From positions 186,001 to 250,000 of the forward strand of contig CAAGKN010000026.1 in NCBI GenBank assembly GCA_900770415.1: a stretch of 64,000 nucleotides of DNA, read 5' to 3'. A model generated the notes under the pieces. The model was not told the origin of the DNA and ran no database searches. It saw nothing but the letters and a program-made list of their open reading frames with translations. Below, one piece after another: positions 47,508 through 57,091 of this stretch. Each line of letters starts with the position of its first letter. Position 1 is the first letter of the stretch. The position numbers and the translations under genes are program-made. Source of the DNA: Clostridia bacterium (lineage in GTDB: Bacteria; Bacillota; Clostridia; TANB77; CAG-508).

Positions 47508-49568
47508 ATGATATTTGTTAATATTTTAGGATATATTATGAGCTGGCTATACAATATATTTGGAAATTATGGGATTGCAATAATAATGTTTACATTAGTA
47601 AGTAAAATTATTTTATTACCAATTTCAATTATTGTTCAAAAAAATTCTATAAAAATGGTAAAAATGCAACCCGACCTTAATAGAATAAAAATTAATTTTT
47701 ATGGGGATAAGGATAGAATAGCTGAAGAGCAAGCAAAATTATATAAAGTTGAAAAATACAATGCATTTGAATCACTTATCCCATTGGTTATTCAAATCGC
47801 TCTACTATTTGGCTTAGTCCAAGTTATAAATAAGCCTCTAACATATATTACTAATATAGATAAAAATAAAATTAATGAAATTAAAAATGTCGCAATAATT
47901 AACAATAACTTAAATGAGGAAGATTCATCTATAGAATTAGCTGTTGTAGAGGATATAAAAAATAGTGTGACTCTTGAGAAATATAATGAGCATATATCAA
48001 ATGATGAAATTGCAAAAATCAAGAACATAAACTTAAAATTTTTAGGCTTTGATTTAAGTTGGGTAGCAGCACAAGAACACGGAATATCAATCCTAATTCC
48101 TCTTATTGCTGGAATAAGCGCTATGTTAATGTGTATTGCTCAAAATATGATGAATGTTTTGCAAGCAGAGCAAACCAAATTTAATAAATATGGTATGTTA
48201 ATATTATCAGTTCTATTATCATTATACTTAGGATATTTTGTCTCTGCAGGAGTTGCTCTATATTGGACGGCCAGCAATTTAATGGCCATATTACAACAAT
48301 GGTTGCTAAACATCTTTATAAATCCAAAGAAAGCCGTTAACTATAAGGATTTAGAAGAAACTAGAAATGAATTGAATAAATTAAATAAAATGGCTCCAAA
48401 GAAAACTAAAGAACAAACAAAAAAAGAAAAAGAAGATTATAAAAAGTTCTTTTCTATTGTAAATAAACATCTAGTTTTTTATTCAGAAGGAAATGGTTTT
48501 TACAAATATTTTAAAGGAATAATAGAATACATACTTAATAATACAAATATTACAATTCATTATATAACAAGTGATTATAATGACAATATATTTAACCTGG
48601 AGAAGGAAAATCCTCAAATAAAAGCATACTACATTGATGAAAAGAAATTAATAACTTTAATGATGAAAATGGATGCAGATGTTGTTGTAATGACTATGCC
48701 AGATTTGCAAAACTTCCATATAAAAAGGAGCTATGTAAGAAATGACATAGAATATATATATATCCCTCACGGATTAGATAGTTTAAATTTAACAATGAGA
48801 ACGGCTTCTATGAATGCTTATGACACAGTATTTGCTACTGGAAAACATCAAAAAGAAGAAATGTTGGCAACTAACAAATTGTATGATTTAAAAAATAGAA
48901 CTATATTTGAATGGGGTTATTCTTTATTAGATGATATGATTTCTAACTATCATCCTAAGATGAATTCATCTAATATCAACAATATACTAATTGCTCCTTC
49001 TTGGCAAAAGGATAATATTGTAGATTTATGCTTAAATGACATTTTAGATAATCTAAAAAATACAAATTACAAAGTAATTGTAAGGCCTCATCCTCAACAG
49101 GTTAAACATATGAAAGAAAAGTTTGAACAAATGAAAGCTGATTTTGAAAATAATTCAAATATAACTATTGAAACAGACTTTTCCTCTAGTGATTCTATCT
49201 TTAATGCTGATGTAATGATAACAGATTGGTCTGCAATTGCATATGAATATGCATATACAACCAAAAGGCCTGTTATATTTATAGATACCCCGATGAAAAT
49301 AATGAATCCAGATTACAAAAAAATAAATATAGAACCATTTAATATTTGGTGTAGAAATATTATTGGAGAAGTAGTACCAGTTAATCAAATAAATGAAATA
49401 AATAATGTTATTAAAAGAACTTTAGAAAATAAAGATAAGTACACGAAAGAAATAACAGACTTATTAAATAATAATGTTTATAATTTAGGAAGTAGTTCTG
49501 AAAAAGGAGCCACTTATATTATAAAAATTATCCAAAAGAAAATAAAAGAAAGGAAGAATAGTAAATGA
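47508..49568 (+). CDS. YidC-type insertase fused to CDP-glycerol glycerophosphotransferase
   Basis: Residues 1-280 have the YidC/Oxa1 plan: five helices, YGIAIIMFTLVSKIILLPIS, the QP-containing KMVKMQPDLNRIK cytosolic loop, and ALYWTASNLMAILQQW at the end. A charged linker (about 285-320) leads to a GT-B domain (about 320-686) with YIPHGLDSLN, RPHPQQ and MITDWSAIAYEYAY, the TagB/TagF signature. This part would transfer glycerol phosphate from CDP-glycerol. Total length is 686 residues. The ATG at 47508 is preferred; one 18 bases upstream overlaps the previous gene. The fusion is continuous, with no CGG or stop between the halves. Confidence 0.85.
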   Translation: MIFVNILGYIMSWLYNIFGNYGIAIIMFTLVSKIILLPISIIVQKNSIKMVKMQPDLNRIKINFYGDKDRIAEEQAKLYKVEKYNAFESLIPLVIQIALLFGLVQVINKPLTYITNIDKNKINEIKNVAIINNNLNEEDSSIELAVVEDIKNSVTLEKYNEHISNDEIAKIKNINLKFLGFDLSWVAAQEHGISILIPLIAGISAMLMCIAQNMMNVLQAEQTKFNKYGMLILSVLLSLYLGYFVSAGVALYWTASNLMAILQQWLLNIFINPKKAVNYKDLEETRNELNKLNKMAPKKTKEQTKKEKEDYKKFFSIVNKHLVFYSEGNGFYKYFKGIIEYILNNTNITIHYITSDYNDNIFNLEKENPQIKAYYIDEKKLITLMMKMDADVVVMTMPDLQNFHIKRSYVRNDIEYIYIPHGLDSLNLTMRTASMNAYDTVFATGKHQKEEMLATNKLYDLKNRTIFEWGYSLLDDMISNYHPKMNSSNINNILIAPSWQKDNIVDLCLNDILDNLKNTNYKVIVRPHPQQVKHMKEKFEQMKADFENNSNITIETDFSSSDSIFNADVMITDWSAIAYEYAYTTKRPVIFIDTPMKIMNPDYKKINIEPFNIWCRNIIGEVVPVNQINEINNVIKRTLENKDKYTKEITDLLNNNVYNLGSSSEKGATYIIKIIQKKIKERKNSK

Positions 49569-49840
49569 AAAAAATAATGCTATATGTTTTTAGTTTTATG
49601 TATTTTACAATTAATTTTATATTGTTTTTTAGCATAAACGCAAATGCTTATATTGATCCTTCTGTAATGACGTATGTTATTCAAGCAGTTACAGGTGTTG
49701 CAATAGCTATCGGTGCATTTGTTGGAATTTACTGGAGAAGAGCTAGAAAAAAAATTAATAAAAAATTAAATATTGATGAAAACAGAAACAAAGAAGTTGA
49801 AAGCGACGAAATAATTATTGAAAAAACTGAAGTTAAATAA
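49565..49840 (+). CDS. Small membrane protein of the polymer locus
   Basis: The 91-residue product has a signal-like helix (about 4-28, ending NANA), then YIDPSVMTYVIQAVTG leading into a second helix and a basic, then acidic tail. I recognise the YIDPS motif as recurring beside membrane sulfatase genes in Clostridia, but it has no known function. It overlaps the fusion gene by four bases (ATGA), so translation is coupled. Confidence 0.65.
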   Translation: MKKIMLYVFSFMYFTINFILFFSINANAYIDPSVMTYVIQAVTGVAIAIGAFVGIYWRRARKKINKKLNIDENRNKEVESDEIIIEKTEVK

Positions 49841-49859
49841 TATTAATACGGTTAAAAAT

Positions 49860-49892
49860 AATGTAAATAATTTTTATTTACATTATTTTTTT
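49860..49892 (+). terminator. Terminator of the first part of the polymer locus
   Basis: AATGTAAAT pairs with ATTTACATT, followed by ATTTTTTT. Confidence 0.85.
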
Positions 49893-49941
49893 GTATTTAA
49901 TTTTACATTTTTTATGATAAGTTATAAACCCAAGAATTTAA

Positions 49942-49970
49942 TTGACAGAGAAAGGAAAAAAATATATAAT
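49942..49970 (+). promoter_or_regulatory. Strong promoter before the bifunctional transferase gene
   Basis: Perfect TTGACA and TATAAT boxes with a 17-base spacer, the best match to consensus in the window. Confidence 0.8.
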
Positions 49971-50027
49971 TAATTTGCTTAATATGCTAAAATTTCTGAT
50001 TAAAATATTTGTAAAGGAGAATTTAAT

Positions 50028-51830
50028 ATGCAAGGTTTAATGTTAGCAGCAGGAATGGGAAAAAGATTAGGAAAATATACACAGGGAAATACAAAATGTA
50101 TGCTTGAAGTCGCTGGAGAAACTTTAATAGAAAGAGCTGTTAATGCACTAAAAAGTGCTGGCATACATAGATTAATAATGGTAGTTGGCTATAAAAGTGA
50201 AAATCTTAAGAACTTTATTAAACAAAAAATTAAAGATATGGAAATAATATTTATAGATAATGATAACTATGATAAAAGTAACAATATTTATTCATTATAT
50301 TTGGCAAAAGATTGGCTTGAAAAAGATGATACAATAATGTTAGAGTCTGATTTAATTTTTGAAGATAGAATGATTCAAGAGTTAGTGGCAAATAAAAATA
50401 AAGATGTTGCTTTAGTTGCAAAATATGAACAATGGATGGATGGAACAGTCGTAACAATAGACAGTAAAAACAGAATAACTGAATTTATTGAAAAAAAAGA
50501 TTTTAGATTTGATAGAATTGATGAATACTATAAAACTGTTAACATTTACAAGTTGAGCAAAGAATTTAGTAAAAATCAATATATTCCTTTTTTAGAAGCT
50601 TATATGAAAGCTTATGGTATAAATGAATATTATGAACTAGCTTTAAAAGCTATTGCACATTTATCACGTTCCACTTTAAAAGCTTTACCAATAGGAGATA
50701 TAAAATGGTATGAAATAGATGATGCTCAAGATTATGATATTGTAAATTGTCTATTTTCAAAGCCTGAAGACACAATCAAAATGTATCAAAAAAGATTTGG
50801 CGGTTATTGGAGATTTAATAACATAAAAGACTACTGCTATTTAGTAAATCCATATTTTCCTCCTCAAAACATGATAAATAAAATAATGTATCTATCAAAA
50901 GAATTAATCAGTTCATATCCTTCTGGATTAAATATTCAAAATATAAATGCTGGAAGACTTTTTGGAATAGATGAAACAGAAATACTTGTTGGTAATGGTG
51001 CAGCAGAGCTGATAAATATTCTAGGGCATTTATCAAGAGGAAAAATGGCCTTGTCTATACCTGCATTTAATGAATATGAACGTTGTTTTAAAAACTGTCA
51101 AATAATAGAATTAGATTCTAAAACCAATGGATATAGATTAGACCCAAATAAAATATTAGAAATTATAGATGCTGTAGATTCTATTGCAATTATTAATCCT
51201 GATAATCCAAGTGGTGATTTTATAAAATTTGATGATATGATAAAAATTATAGAAAAAGCAGATACCCAAAACAAGAAAATAATAGTAGATGAAAGTTTTA
51301 TAGATTTTGCCGACGTAGATGTAAGATATACATTACTAAATTCAAGAATATTAGAAAAATACAAAAATTTAATAGTAATAAAAAGTATTGGCAAATCCTA
51401 TGGAGTGCCTGGGATAAGATTAGGAATATTAGCTAGTGGAAACAAAGAATTACTCTCTGCCATCAGGGACGAAATGGCAATTTGGAATATTAATGCATTT
51501 GGTGAATATTACTTGCAAATAGCTACACTATACACCAAAGAATATAAAAAATCTTGCGAATTGATTGCTAAAGAAAGATCAAGTTTTATAAGCAAATTAA
51601 AACAAATACCATACATCAAACCATATGAATCACAAGCGAATTATATTATGTGTAGACTTGAGGGAAGAAATTCTACAGCTTTGGCTAACTACCTGCTAAA
51701 AAATTATAGCATTTTAATAAAAGATCTAAAAAATAAAAAAGGATTTGAAAATGTTGATTTTATAAGACTCGCTGTAAAATCAACAAAAGATAATGATGAA
51801 TTAATTGAAGCTCTAAAAGGCTTTAATTAA
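50028..51830 (+). CDS. Bifunctional nucleotidyltransferase-aminotransferase
   Basis: Residues 1-235 are a LicC/sugar-1-phosphate nucleotidyltransferase: LMLAAGMGKRLGKYTQGNTK is the NTP loop and ESDLIFEDR the metal site. Residues 250-600 are a PLP fold-type I aminotransferase of the HisC/CobD group: NPDNPSGDFIKF, VDESFIDFAD and SIGKSYGVPGIRLGIL with the PLP lysine. One chain could make an amino-alcohol phosphate and activate it as a CDP derivative for polymer decoration (inference). Single-gene unit with strong promoter and terminator. Confidence 0.82.
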   Translation: MQGLMLAAGMGKRLGKYTQGNTKCMLEVAGETLIERAVNALKSAGIHRLIMVVGYKSENLKNFIKQKIKDMEIIFIDNDNYDKSNNIYSLYLAKDWLEKDDTIMLESDLIFEDRMIQELVANKNKDVALVAKYEQWMDGTVVTIDSKNRITEFIEKKDFRFDRIDEYYKTVNIYKLSKEFSKNQYIPFLEAYMKAYGINEYYELALKAIAHLSRSTLKALPIGDIKWYEIDDAQDYDIVNCLFSKPEDTIKMYQKRFGGYWRFNNIKDYCYLVNPYFPPQNMINKIMYLSKELISSYPSGLNIQNINAGRLFGIDETEILVGNGAAELINILGHLSRGKMALSIPAFNEYERCFKNCQIIELDSKTNGYRLDPNKILEIIDAVDSIAIINPDNPSGDFIKFDDMIKIIEKADTQNKKIIVDESFIDFADVDVRYTLLNSRILEKYKNLIVIKSIGKSYGVPGIRLGILASGNKELLSAIRDEMAIWNINAFGEYYLQIATLYTKEYKKSCELIAKERSSFISKLKQIPYIKPYESQANYIMCRLEGRNSTALANYLLKNYSILIKDLKNKKGFENVDFIRLAVKSTKDNDELIEALKGFN

Positions 51831-51839
51831 CGAGAATTT

Positions 51840-51879
51840 TACAAAGTAAGGGGTAAACTTTTACTTTGTATATTTTTTT
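51840..51879 (+). terminator. Terminator after the bifunctional gene
   Basis: TACAAAGTAA pairs with TTACTTTGTA, followed by TATTTTTTT. Confidence 0.85.
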
Positions 51880-51903
51880 AACAGTTATAGAGCAAATAAG
51901 AGG

Positions 51904-51932
51904 TTGATTTATATGCTATCTTGCGTTATAAT
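51904..51932 (+). promoter_or_regulatory. Promoter of the export and glycosyltransferase operon
   Basis: TTGATT, 17 bases, TATAAT, then AAAGGAG before the ATG at 51959. The operon appears to run from here to gtrA. Confidence 0.7.
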
Positions 51933-51958
51933 ATTTAAATATTGAGAAAGGAGATATT

Positions 51959-52744
51959 ATGTTGAAAAATATATATTTAAATTTCAAAAAGTATTCATTT
52001 TTATTGCAACAATTGATTTCAAGAGATTTCAAAGTAAAATATAAGAGATCTGTTTTAGGTGTGCTTTGGAGCTTGCTATATCCAGTGCTTAATATGGCTG
52101 TAATGGCACTAGTTTTCTCTAATATATTCAAATTCAGCACTCCAGGTGTAAATTATTTAGTTTATGTATTAAGTGGGTTAATAATGTTTAATTATTTTAG
52201 TGAAGCTTCTAACCTAGCAATGGGATCAGTTGTAGCTAATTTTCCACTAATAAATAAGATATATATTCCTAAATATATTTTTCCTCTTTCAAAGTGCTTA
52301 TTTGTAGGAATTAATTTTTTATTAACTCTAATTCCTTTATATATTGTAATATTTGCAACAGGCACAGGTGTAAATGTTTATCATTTACTATTACCTTATG
52401 CATATATATGTTTATTTGTGTTTACTCTTGGAATGGGATTAATTCTTTCTACTATATCTGTATTTTTAAGAGATATGTTTTATATATATGGAATAGTTTT
52501 AACGCTTTGGACATACCTTACTCCTATTATGTATGATATCTCATTAATCTCACCCAAATTACAATTTTTCTTTAAATTAAATCCAATGTATCATTACATT
52601 AATTTTATTAGAAGAATTATATTATACAATGAAATGCCGACTTTATTTACATTTGCTGTATGTGGTATATCAGCTTTGGTAATCTTAATTATTGGATTAA
52701 TTGCTTTTAAGAAAAATCAAGATAAATTTATTTATTACGTATAA
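51959..52744 (+). CDS. tagG: Polymer ABC exporter permease (TagG/Wzm type)
   Basis: The 261-residue ABC-2 permease has six helices. The N-terminal amphipathic SRDFKVKYKRSVLGVLWSLL is typical of Wzm/TagG, as is the closing YHYINFIRRIIL. With TagH it flips the lipid-linked polymer across the membrane. tagH follows after 14 bases. Confidence 0.92.
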   Translation: MLKNIYLNFKKYSFLLQQLISRDFKVKYKRSVLGVLWSLLYPVLNMAVMALVFSNIFKFSTPGVNYLVYVLSGLIMFNYFSEASNLAMGSVVANFPLINKIYIPKYIFPLSKCLFVGINFLLTLIPLYIVIFATGTGVNVYHLLLPYAYICLFVFTLGMGLILSTISVFLRDMFYIYGIVLTLWTYLTPIMYDISLISPKLQFFFKLNPMYHYINFIRRIILYNEMPTLFTFAVCGISALVILIIGLIAFKKNQDKFIYYV

Positions 52745-52758
52745 GGAGGACTATTTTA

Positions 52759-53490
52759 ATGATTAAAGCAAATAATATCTCTATGAGATTTAATTTGGGA
52801 ATAGAAAAAAATTTTTCTTTTAAACAAGCTTTTATAAATATTCTTTCTGGTAAGAAAAAGGAAAAATCATATTTTTGGGCATTGAATGACGTATCCTTTG
52901 AAGTAAAAAAAGGAGAAGTCGTTGGGTTTATTGGTAATAATGGTGCTGGTAAATCTACTCTATTAAAAATAATTGCCGGTGTAATGAAACCAACAAAAGG
53001 CTCTGTAGACATATATGGCAATATATGTCCAATGATTGAATTGGGCGCTGGTTTTGATTATGATTTAACTGCTCGTGAAAATATATATTTAAATGGTGCA
53101 GTTTTAGGTTATTCCAAGGAATTTATTGATAGTAAGTTTAATGAAATCGTCGATTTTTCAGAACTAAAAGATTTTTTAGATGTTCCTGTTAGAAACTTTT
53201 CCTCTGGTATGATAGCAAGGCTAGCTTTTTCTATCGCAACAATCGTAGATCCAGAAATTCTAATTGTAGATGAAATATTATCTGTAGGAGATATAGCTTT
53301 TCAACAAAAAAGTGAAAATAAAATGAAATCTATGATAACTGGGGGAACAACCGTGCTATTTGTTTCACATTCAATAGAACAAATTAAAAATCTTTGTAAC
53401 AGAGTTGTTTGGTTAGAACACGGGAAGGTCGTAAAGATTGGTCCTGCCAAACAAGTTTGTGAAGAATATTATAATAGTCAGATGATTTAA
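52759..53490 (+). CDS. tagH: Polymer ABC exporter ATPase (TagH/Wzt type)
   Basis: The 243-residue ATPase has GNNGAGKSTLLKIIAG (Walker A), RNFSSGMIARLAFSIAT (signature), ILIVDEILSVGD (Walker B) and FVSHS (H-loop). NGAVLGYSKEFI is usual for polysaccharide exporters. It has no C-terminal carbohydrate-binding extension, so export is not tied to a chain-end cap of the Wzt O9a type. AGGAGG precedes it. Confidence 0.93.
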   Translation: MIKANNISMRFNLGIEKNFSFKQAFINILSGKKKEKSYFWALNDVSFEVKKGEVVGFIGNNGAGKSTLLKIIAGVMKPTKGSVDIYGNICPMIELGAGFDYDLTARENIYLNGAVLGYSKEFIDSKFNEIVDFSELKDFLDVPVRNFSSGMIARLAFSIATIVDPEILIVDEILSVGDIAFQQKSENKMKSMITGGTTVLFVSHSIEQIKNLCNRVVWLEHGKVVKIGPAKQVCEEYYNSQMI

Positions 53491-53506
53491 GATGAGGGGA
53501 TAAATA

Positions 53507-54544
53507 ATGAAAGTATTGAGTATTGCAATACCTGTATATAATACGGAAAACTATATAAAGAGATGTGTGGATTCACTAGCCATACAAGATATTATTAATG
53601 ATATAGAAATAATACTTGTAAATGATGGCAGTAAAGATAATTCTATAAAAATAATGAATGAATATAAGGCTAAATATCCAGAAAGCATAATTGTAGTCGA
53701 TAAAGAAAATGGAGGGCATGGCTCTACAATAAATAAGGCATTATCTATTGCAACCGGAAAGTATTTCAGAGTTCTTGATAGTGATGATTGGTTTGATTCA
53801 AAAAACTTTGTAACCTTCGTTAATAAATTAAAGGATGAAGATGTTGACCTTATAATTACAAACTATCGAAAAGAATATGTATATGATGGGTCTTCTGAGA
53901 AATTAAATTGGAAAAAACTTAAAGAAAATAAAGTGTATGATTTTAATAAATTTGATTTAAGCCTTTTAGAAGGTGATTATTTTGTTATGGCTAATTCTAC
54001 TTATAAAACTAGCCTGTTGAAGAAGTCAAATTTAAAATTGTTAGAAAAAACATTCTATGTTGATATGCAATATAATATTATTCCAATTTCTCAGCTTTGT
54101 ACTTTTAAATTTTTGAAATTAGATATTTATAGATATTTTATAGGAAGACCAGACCAAAGTATGAATCTTCAAAACTTTGTAAAAAACAGAGCAAATCACG
54201 AAACTGTAATGAAGTTCTTAATAGAATACTATCTTACAAATCGAAATAACTTTTCTAAGAATCAAGATTCTTACATAAAACAAATTCTTTTTTATATGCT
54301 TACAACTCATTACTATATCTACTGTGTATATGCTCAAACTAATAAAAAAGAAATGTACAAAGAAATTACTGCTTTTGACAAATATTTGAGAAGCAAAAGT
54401 TTAGAATTATATAATATGATGTATGAAATTGGTCAAATAAAATGTAATAGAAAAACAAAGTTCATTTTTGTAAAAATTAATCCACATTTTTTCAGTAAAT
54501 TAGTTACTCTTTGTGGAAAAATTTTACGACACAAGGGGGTATAA
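53507..54544 (+). CDS. GT2 family glycosyltransferase
   Basis: The 345-residue GT-A enzyme begins SIAIPVYNTENYIKRCVDSL, followed by IEIILVNDGSKDNS and VLDSDDWFD, the DXD-type site. The C-terminal half is not recognised. It would add one sugar to the lipid-linked chain in the cytosol. Its stop overlaps the next start by one base. Confidence 0.88.
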   Translation: MKVLSIAIPVYNTENYIKRCVDSLAIQDIINDIEIILVNDGSKDNSIKIMNEYKAKYPESIIVVDKENGGHGSTINKALSIATGKYFRVLDSDDWFDSKNFVTFVNKLKDEDVDLIITNYRKEYVYDGSSEKLNWKKLKENKVYDFNKFDLSLLEGDYFVMANSTYKTSLLKKSNLKLLEKTFYVDMQYNIIPISQLCTFKFLKLDIYRYFIGRPDQSMNLQNFVKNRANHETVMKFLIEYYLTNRNNFSKNQDSYIKQILFYMLTTHYYIYCVYAQTNKKEMYKEITAFDKYLRSKSLELYNMMYEIGQIKCNRKTKFIFVKINPHFFSKLVTLCGKILRHKGV

Positions 54545-55806
54545 TGTTGAAAAAAAGAATTCTTGTAATTAGTTGGTTTTATCCTCCAGTAAATTCTTCT
54601 GAAGGATTAGTTACATATAAATTATTAAAAGCTTCTCAATACAGTTATGATGTGTTTACTCAGAAAAATAATGCATTATGGTCTTATGGTAATAAAGATA
54701 CTCTTCCAGAAGCAAAGAATGTTAATTCTATCTTTGCAAAAGCTAAGAGCTTAAATGATTGGATGTTAGAAGCCGTTGAATATTATAGGGAAAACATAGA
54801 TAAATATGATATAGTAATGACTCGCAGCATGCCACCTGAATCCCATAAGATAGGGTTAAAATTAAAAGAAATAAATCCAAAGTTAAAATGGATTGCATCT
54901 TTCGGAGATCCAATAGCTAATAATCCTTATACAGAATATTCAATTACTTATGCTTCTCCTTACAGCACAAAAGTTTGTAAATCTATAAAGGGAATTATCT
55001 CTCCTAAAAGAATTGTTAAAAATACTATTTTTAAAATCAGATATAAAAGACTTCATAAGTTTTATCAGAAAAAAGACTTTAAGTTACAAGACCTTACATT
55101 TAAAAATGCCGATTGCTTAATATTCAATAGCACCTATCAAAAAGATTATATGCTAAATAGTTATAATAGTGAAATCTCAAAAAAAGCTTTAATATTGTAC
55201 CATAGCTTTGATTTGTCATTATATCCAAAGATAAGAAATGATAATGATAAAATCAAAATATCTTATATTGGTTTATTAGATAATATTAGGAACCCTTATA
55301 GATTATTTGACGCTATTAGGATTTTAAATGAAAATGATCCCGATTTATCTAAAAAAGTAGTTTTTGAATTCTATGGTAATATATCTGATAGTGATAAATT
55401 GTTTATTATTAACTATGAGTTAACTGATGTTATAAAAATAAAAAAGCCTGTAAGTTATCTTAAAAGTCTAGAAATTATGCAAAATAGTGATTGGTTGTTA
55501 TTAATAGATGCCAACATTTCTAATATAATTAATAAAAATATTTTCTTTGCAGCTAAATTAGCAGACTACATGGGCACTGGAAATAAAATTTTTGGAATTA
55601 CAATGCTAGATGGAATTAGTGCAGATATATTAAGGAAGTTAAATGCAATAACTACATCTTACAGTACTCAGGAAATAAAAAATTATTTATGGTTAATAAT
55701 TTATAGCAACTACACTATAAAAATGAATGACAGCTTTAGAAGTGAATTTGACTCAAAAAAAATAGCAAAAAAATTTGATGATTTTATTTCATCTTCATTA
55801 TTATAA
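54544..55806 (+). CDS. GT-B fold glycosyltransferase (GT4-like)
   Basis: The 420-residue product has the GT4 start RILVISWFYPPVNSSEGLVTY, a donor-domain beginning KISYIGLLDNIRNP and a late LADYMGTGNKIF in place of the usual EX7E. The ATG at 54544 follows AGGGGG and overlaps the previous stop. Sugar and acceptor are unknown. Confidence 0.75.
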   Translation: MLKKRILVISWFYPPVNSSEGLVTYKLLKASQYSYDVFTQKNNALWSYGNKDTLPEAKNVNSIFAKAKSLNDWMLEAVEYYRENIDKYDIVMTRSMPPESHKIGLKLKEINPKLKWIASFGDPIANNPYTEYSITYASPYSTKVCKSIKGIISPKRIVKNTIFKIRYKRLHKFYQKKDFKLQDLTFKNADCLIFNSTYQKDYMLNSYNSEISKKALILYHSFDLSLYPKIRNDNDKIKISYIGLLDNIRNPYRLFDAIRILNENDPDLSKKVVFEFYGNISDSDKLFIINYELTDVIKIKKPVSYLKSLEIMQNSDWLLLIDANISNIINKNIFFAAKLADYMGTGNKIFGITMLDGISADILRKLNAITTSYSTQEIKNYLWLIIYSNYTIKMNDSFRSEFDSKKIAKKFDDFISSSLL

Positions 55807-55817
55807 AGGAGTTTATT

Positions 55818-57080
55818 ATGGAAAATATAAAATACTTAATAATAGGAGCAGGAATATCCGGCTTAACATTTGCTAACTATACAAAAAACAATTATTTAAT
55901 TCTAGAAAAAGAATCAGAAGTTGGAGGATACTGTAGAACAATAAAAAAAGGAGATTTCATTTGGGATTATGCAGGTCATTTCTTTCACTTTAAAACAGAT
56001 GAATTTAAGAAACTGTTTCTAAATGAAGTAAATAAGGATGACATTATTCATAAAGACAAGTGTACAAAGATACTTTACAAAAACGCTTTAATTGATTATC
56101 CTTTTCAAACAAATATTCATGAATTGGATAAGCAAGACTTTATAGATTGTTTATATGATTTATTCAACAGGGAAGAAAAAGAAAATTGTAATAATTTCTT
56201 AGACATGTTATATGGAAAATTTGGAAAGTCGATTGTAGAAAAGTTTTTAAAACCTTATAATGAAAAGTTATATGCATGTGACTTAAAAAGTCTTGACAAA
56301 GATGCAATGGGGCGCTTTTTCCCTTATGCAGATATTAAACAAATAATTAATAACATGAAGAAAACTGAAGATGTATCATATAACAATGAATTCCTATATC
56401 CTAAAGGCGGCGCTGGTTCCTTTATTGATATATTATATAATAATTTAGATAAGAACAGAATTCTATTGAATACTTGTATAACTTCTATTGACTACGATAA
56501 TAAAATTGTAACAACTAGTACAAATGCTCAATATAAATTTGAATACTTAATAAATACCGCACCACTAAATCATTTTTTAAAATTATTTAATAACCCAGAT
56601 TTTAACAAATTGGAAAAAAGCCTGTCTTATAATAAAGTACTTGTATTTAATTTAGGTTTTAATAAAAAATCTAAATTTACTAAAGAACACTGGATTTATG
56701 TTCCTTCAAAGAATTGCAATTACTATAGAATAGGATTTTACGACAATATATTAGATTCAGATAAATTAAGCATGTATATTGAAATAGGCTATAGTAAAGA
56801 TGAAAATATTGATATAGACAAACAATTAAACTTAACATTACACAACTTAAAAGTCCAAGGTATTATTGATGATTCTTTTAAATTAGAGGAATATGTTTCA
56901 ATAGTAATGGATCCTGCCTATGTTCACATTAATACTTCCACAGAGCAAGAAATATCTAGATTAAAGCAAGATTTAAGAATTAATAATATATATACAATTG
57001 GAAGATATGGAGCTTGGACCTACTGTTCAATGGAAGACTGTATGCTAGAAGCTAAAAACCTATCAAAAAAATTAGTTTAG
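55818..57080 (+). CDS. FAD-dependent UDP-galactopyranose mutase-like oxidoreductase
   Basis: The 420-residue flavoprotein has the dinucleotide loop YLIIGAGISGLTFANYT, EVGGYCRTI, and DYAGHFFHF. The C-terminal FAD contact is YTIGRYGAWTYCSMEDC. The family includes UDP-galactopyranose mutases and related amine oxidase-like proteins of glycan loci. It may form a furanose sugar nucleotide for this polymer; the classic Glf substrate residues cannot be confirmed by eye. Confidence 0.75.
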   Translation: MENIKYLIIGAGISGLTFANYTKNNYLILEKESEVGGYCRTIKKGDFIWDYAGHFFHFKTDEFKKLFLNEVNKDDIIHKDKCTKILYKNALIDYPFQTNIHELDKQDFIDCLYDLFNREEKENCNNFLDMLYGKFGKSIVEKFLKPYNEKLYACDLKSLDKDAMGRFFPYADIKQIINNMKKTEDVSYNNEFLYPKGGAGSFIDILYNNLDKNRILLNTCITSIDYDNKIVTTSTNAQYKFEYLINTAPLNHFLKLFNNPDFNKLEKSLSYNKVLVFNLGFNKKSKFTKEHWIYVPSKNCNYYRIGFYDNILDSDKLSMYIEIGYSKDENIDIDKQLNLTLHNLKVQGIIDDSFKLEEYVSIVMDPAYVHINTSTEQEISRLKQDLRINNIYTIGRYGAWTYCSMEDCMLEAKNLSKKLV

Positions 57081-57091
57081 AGGATTTTAAA

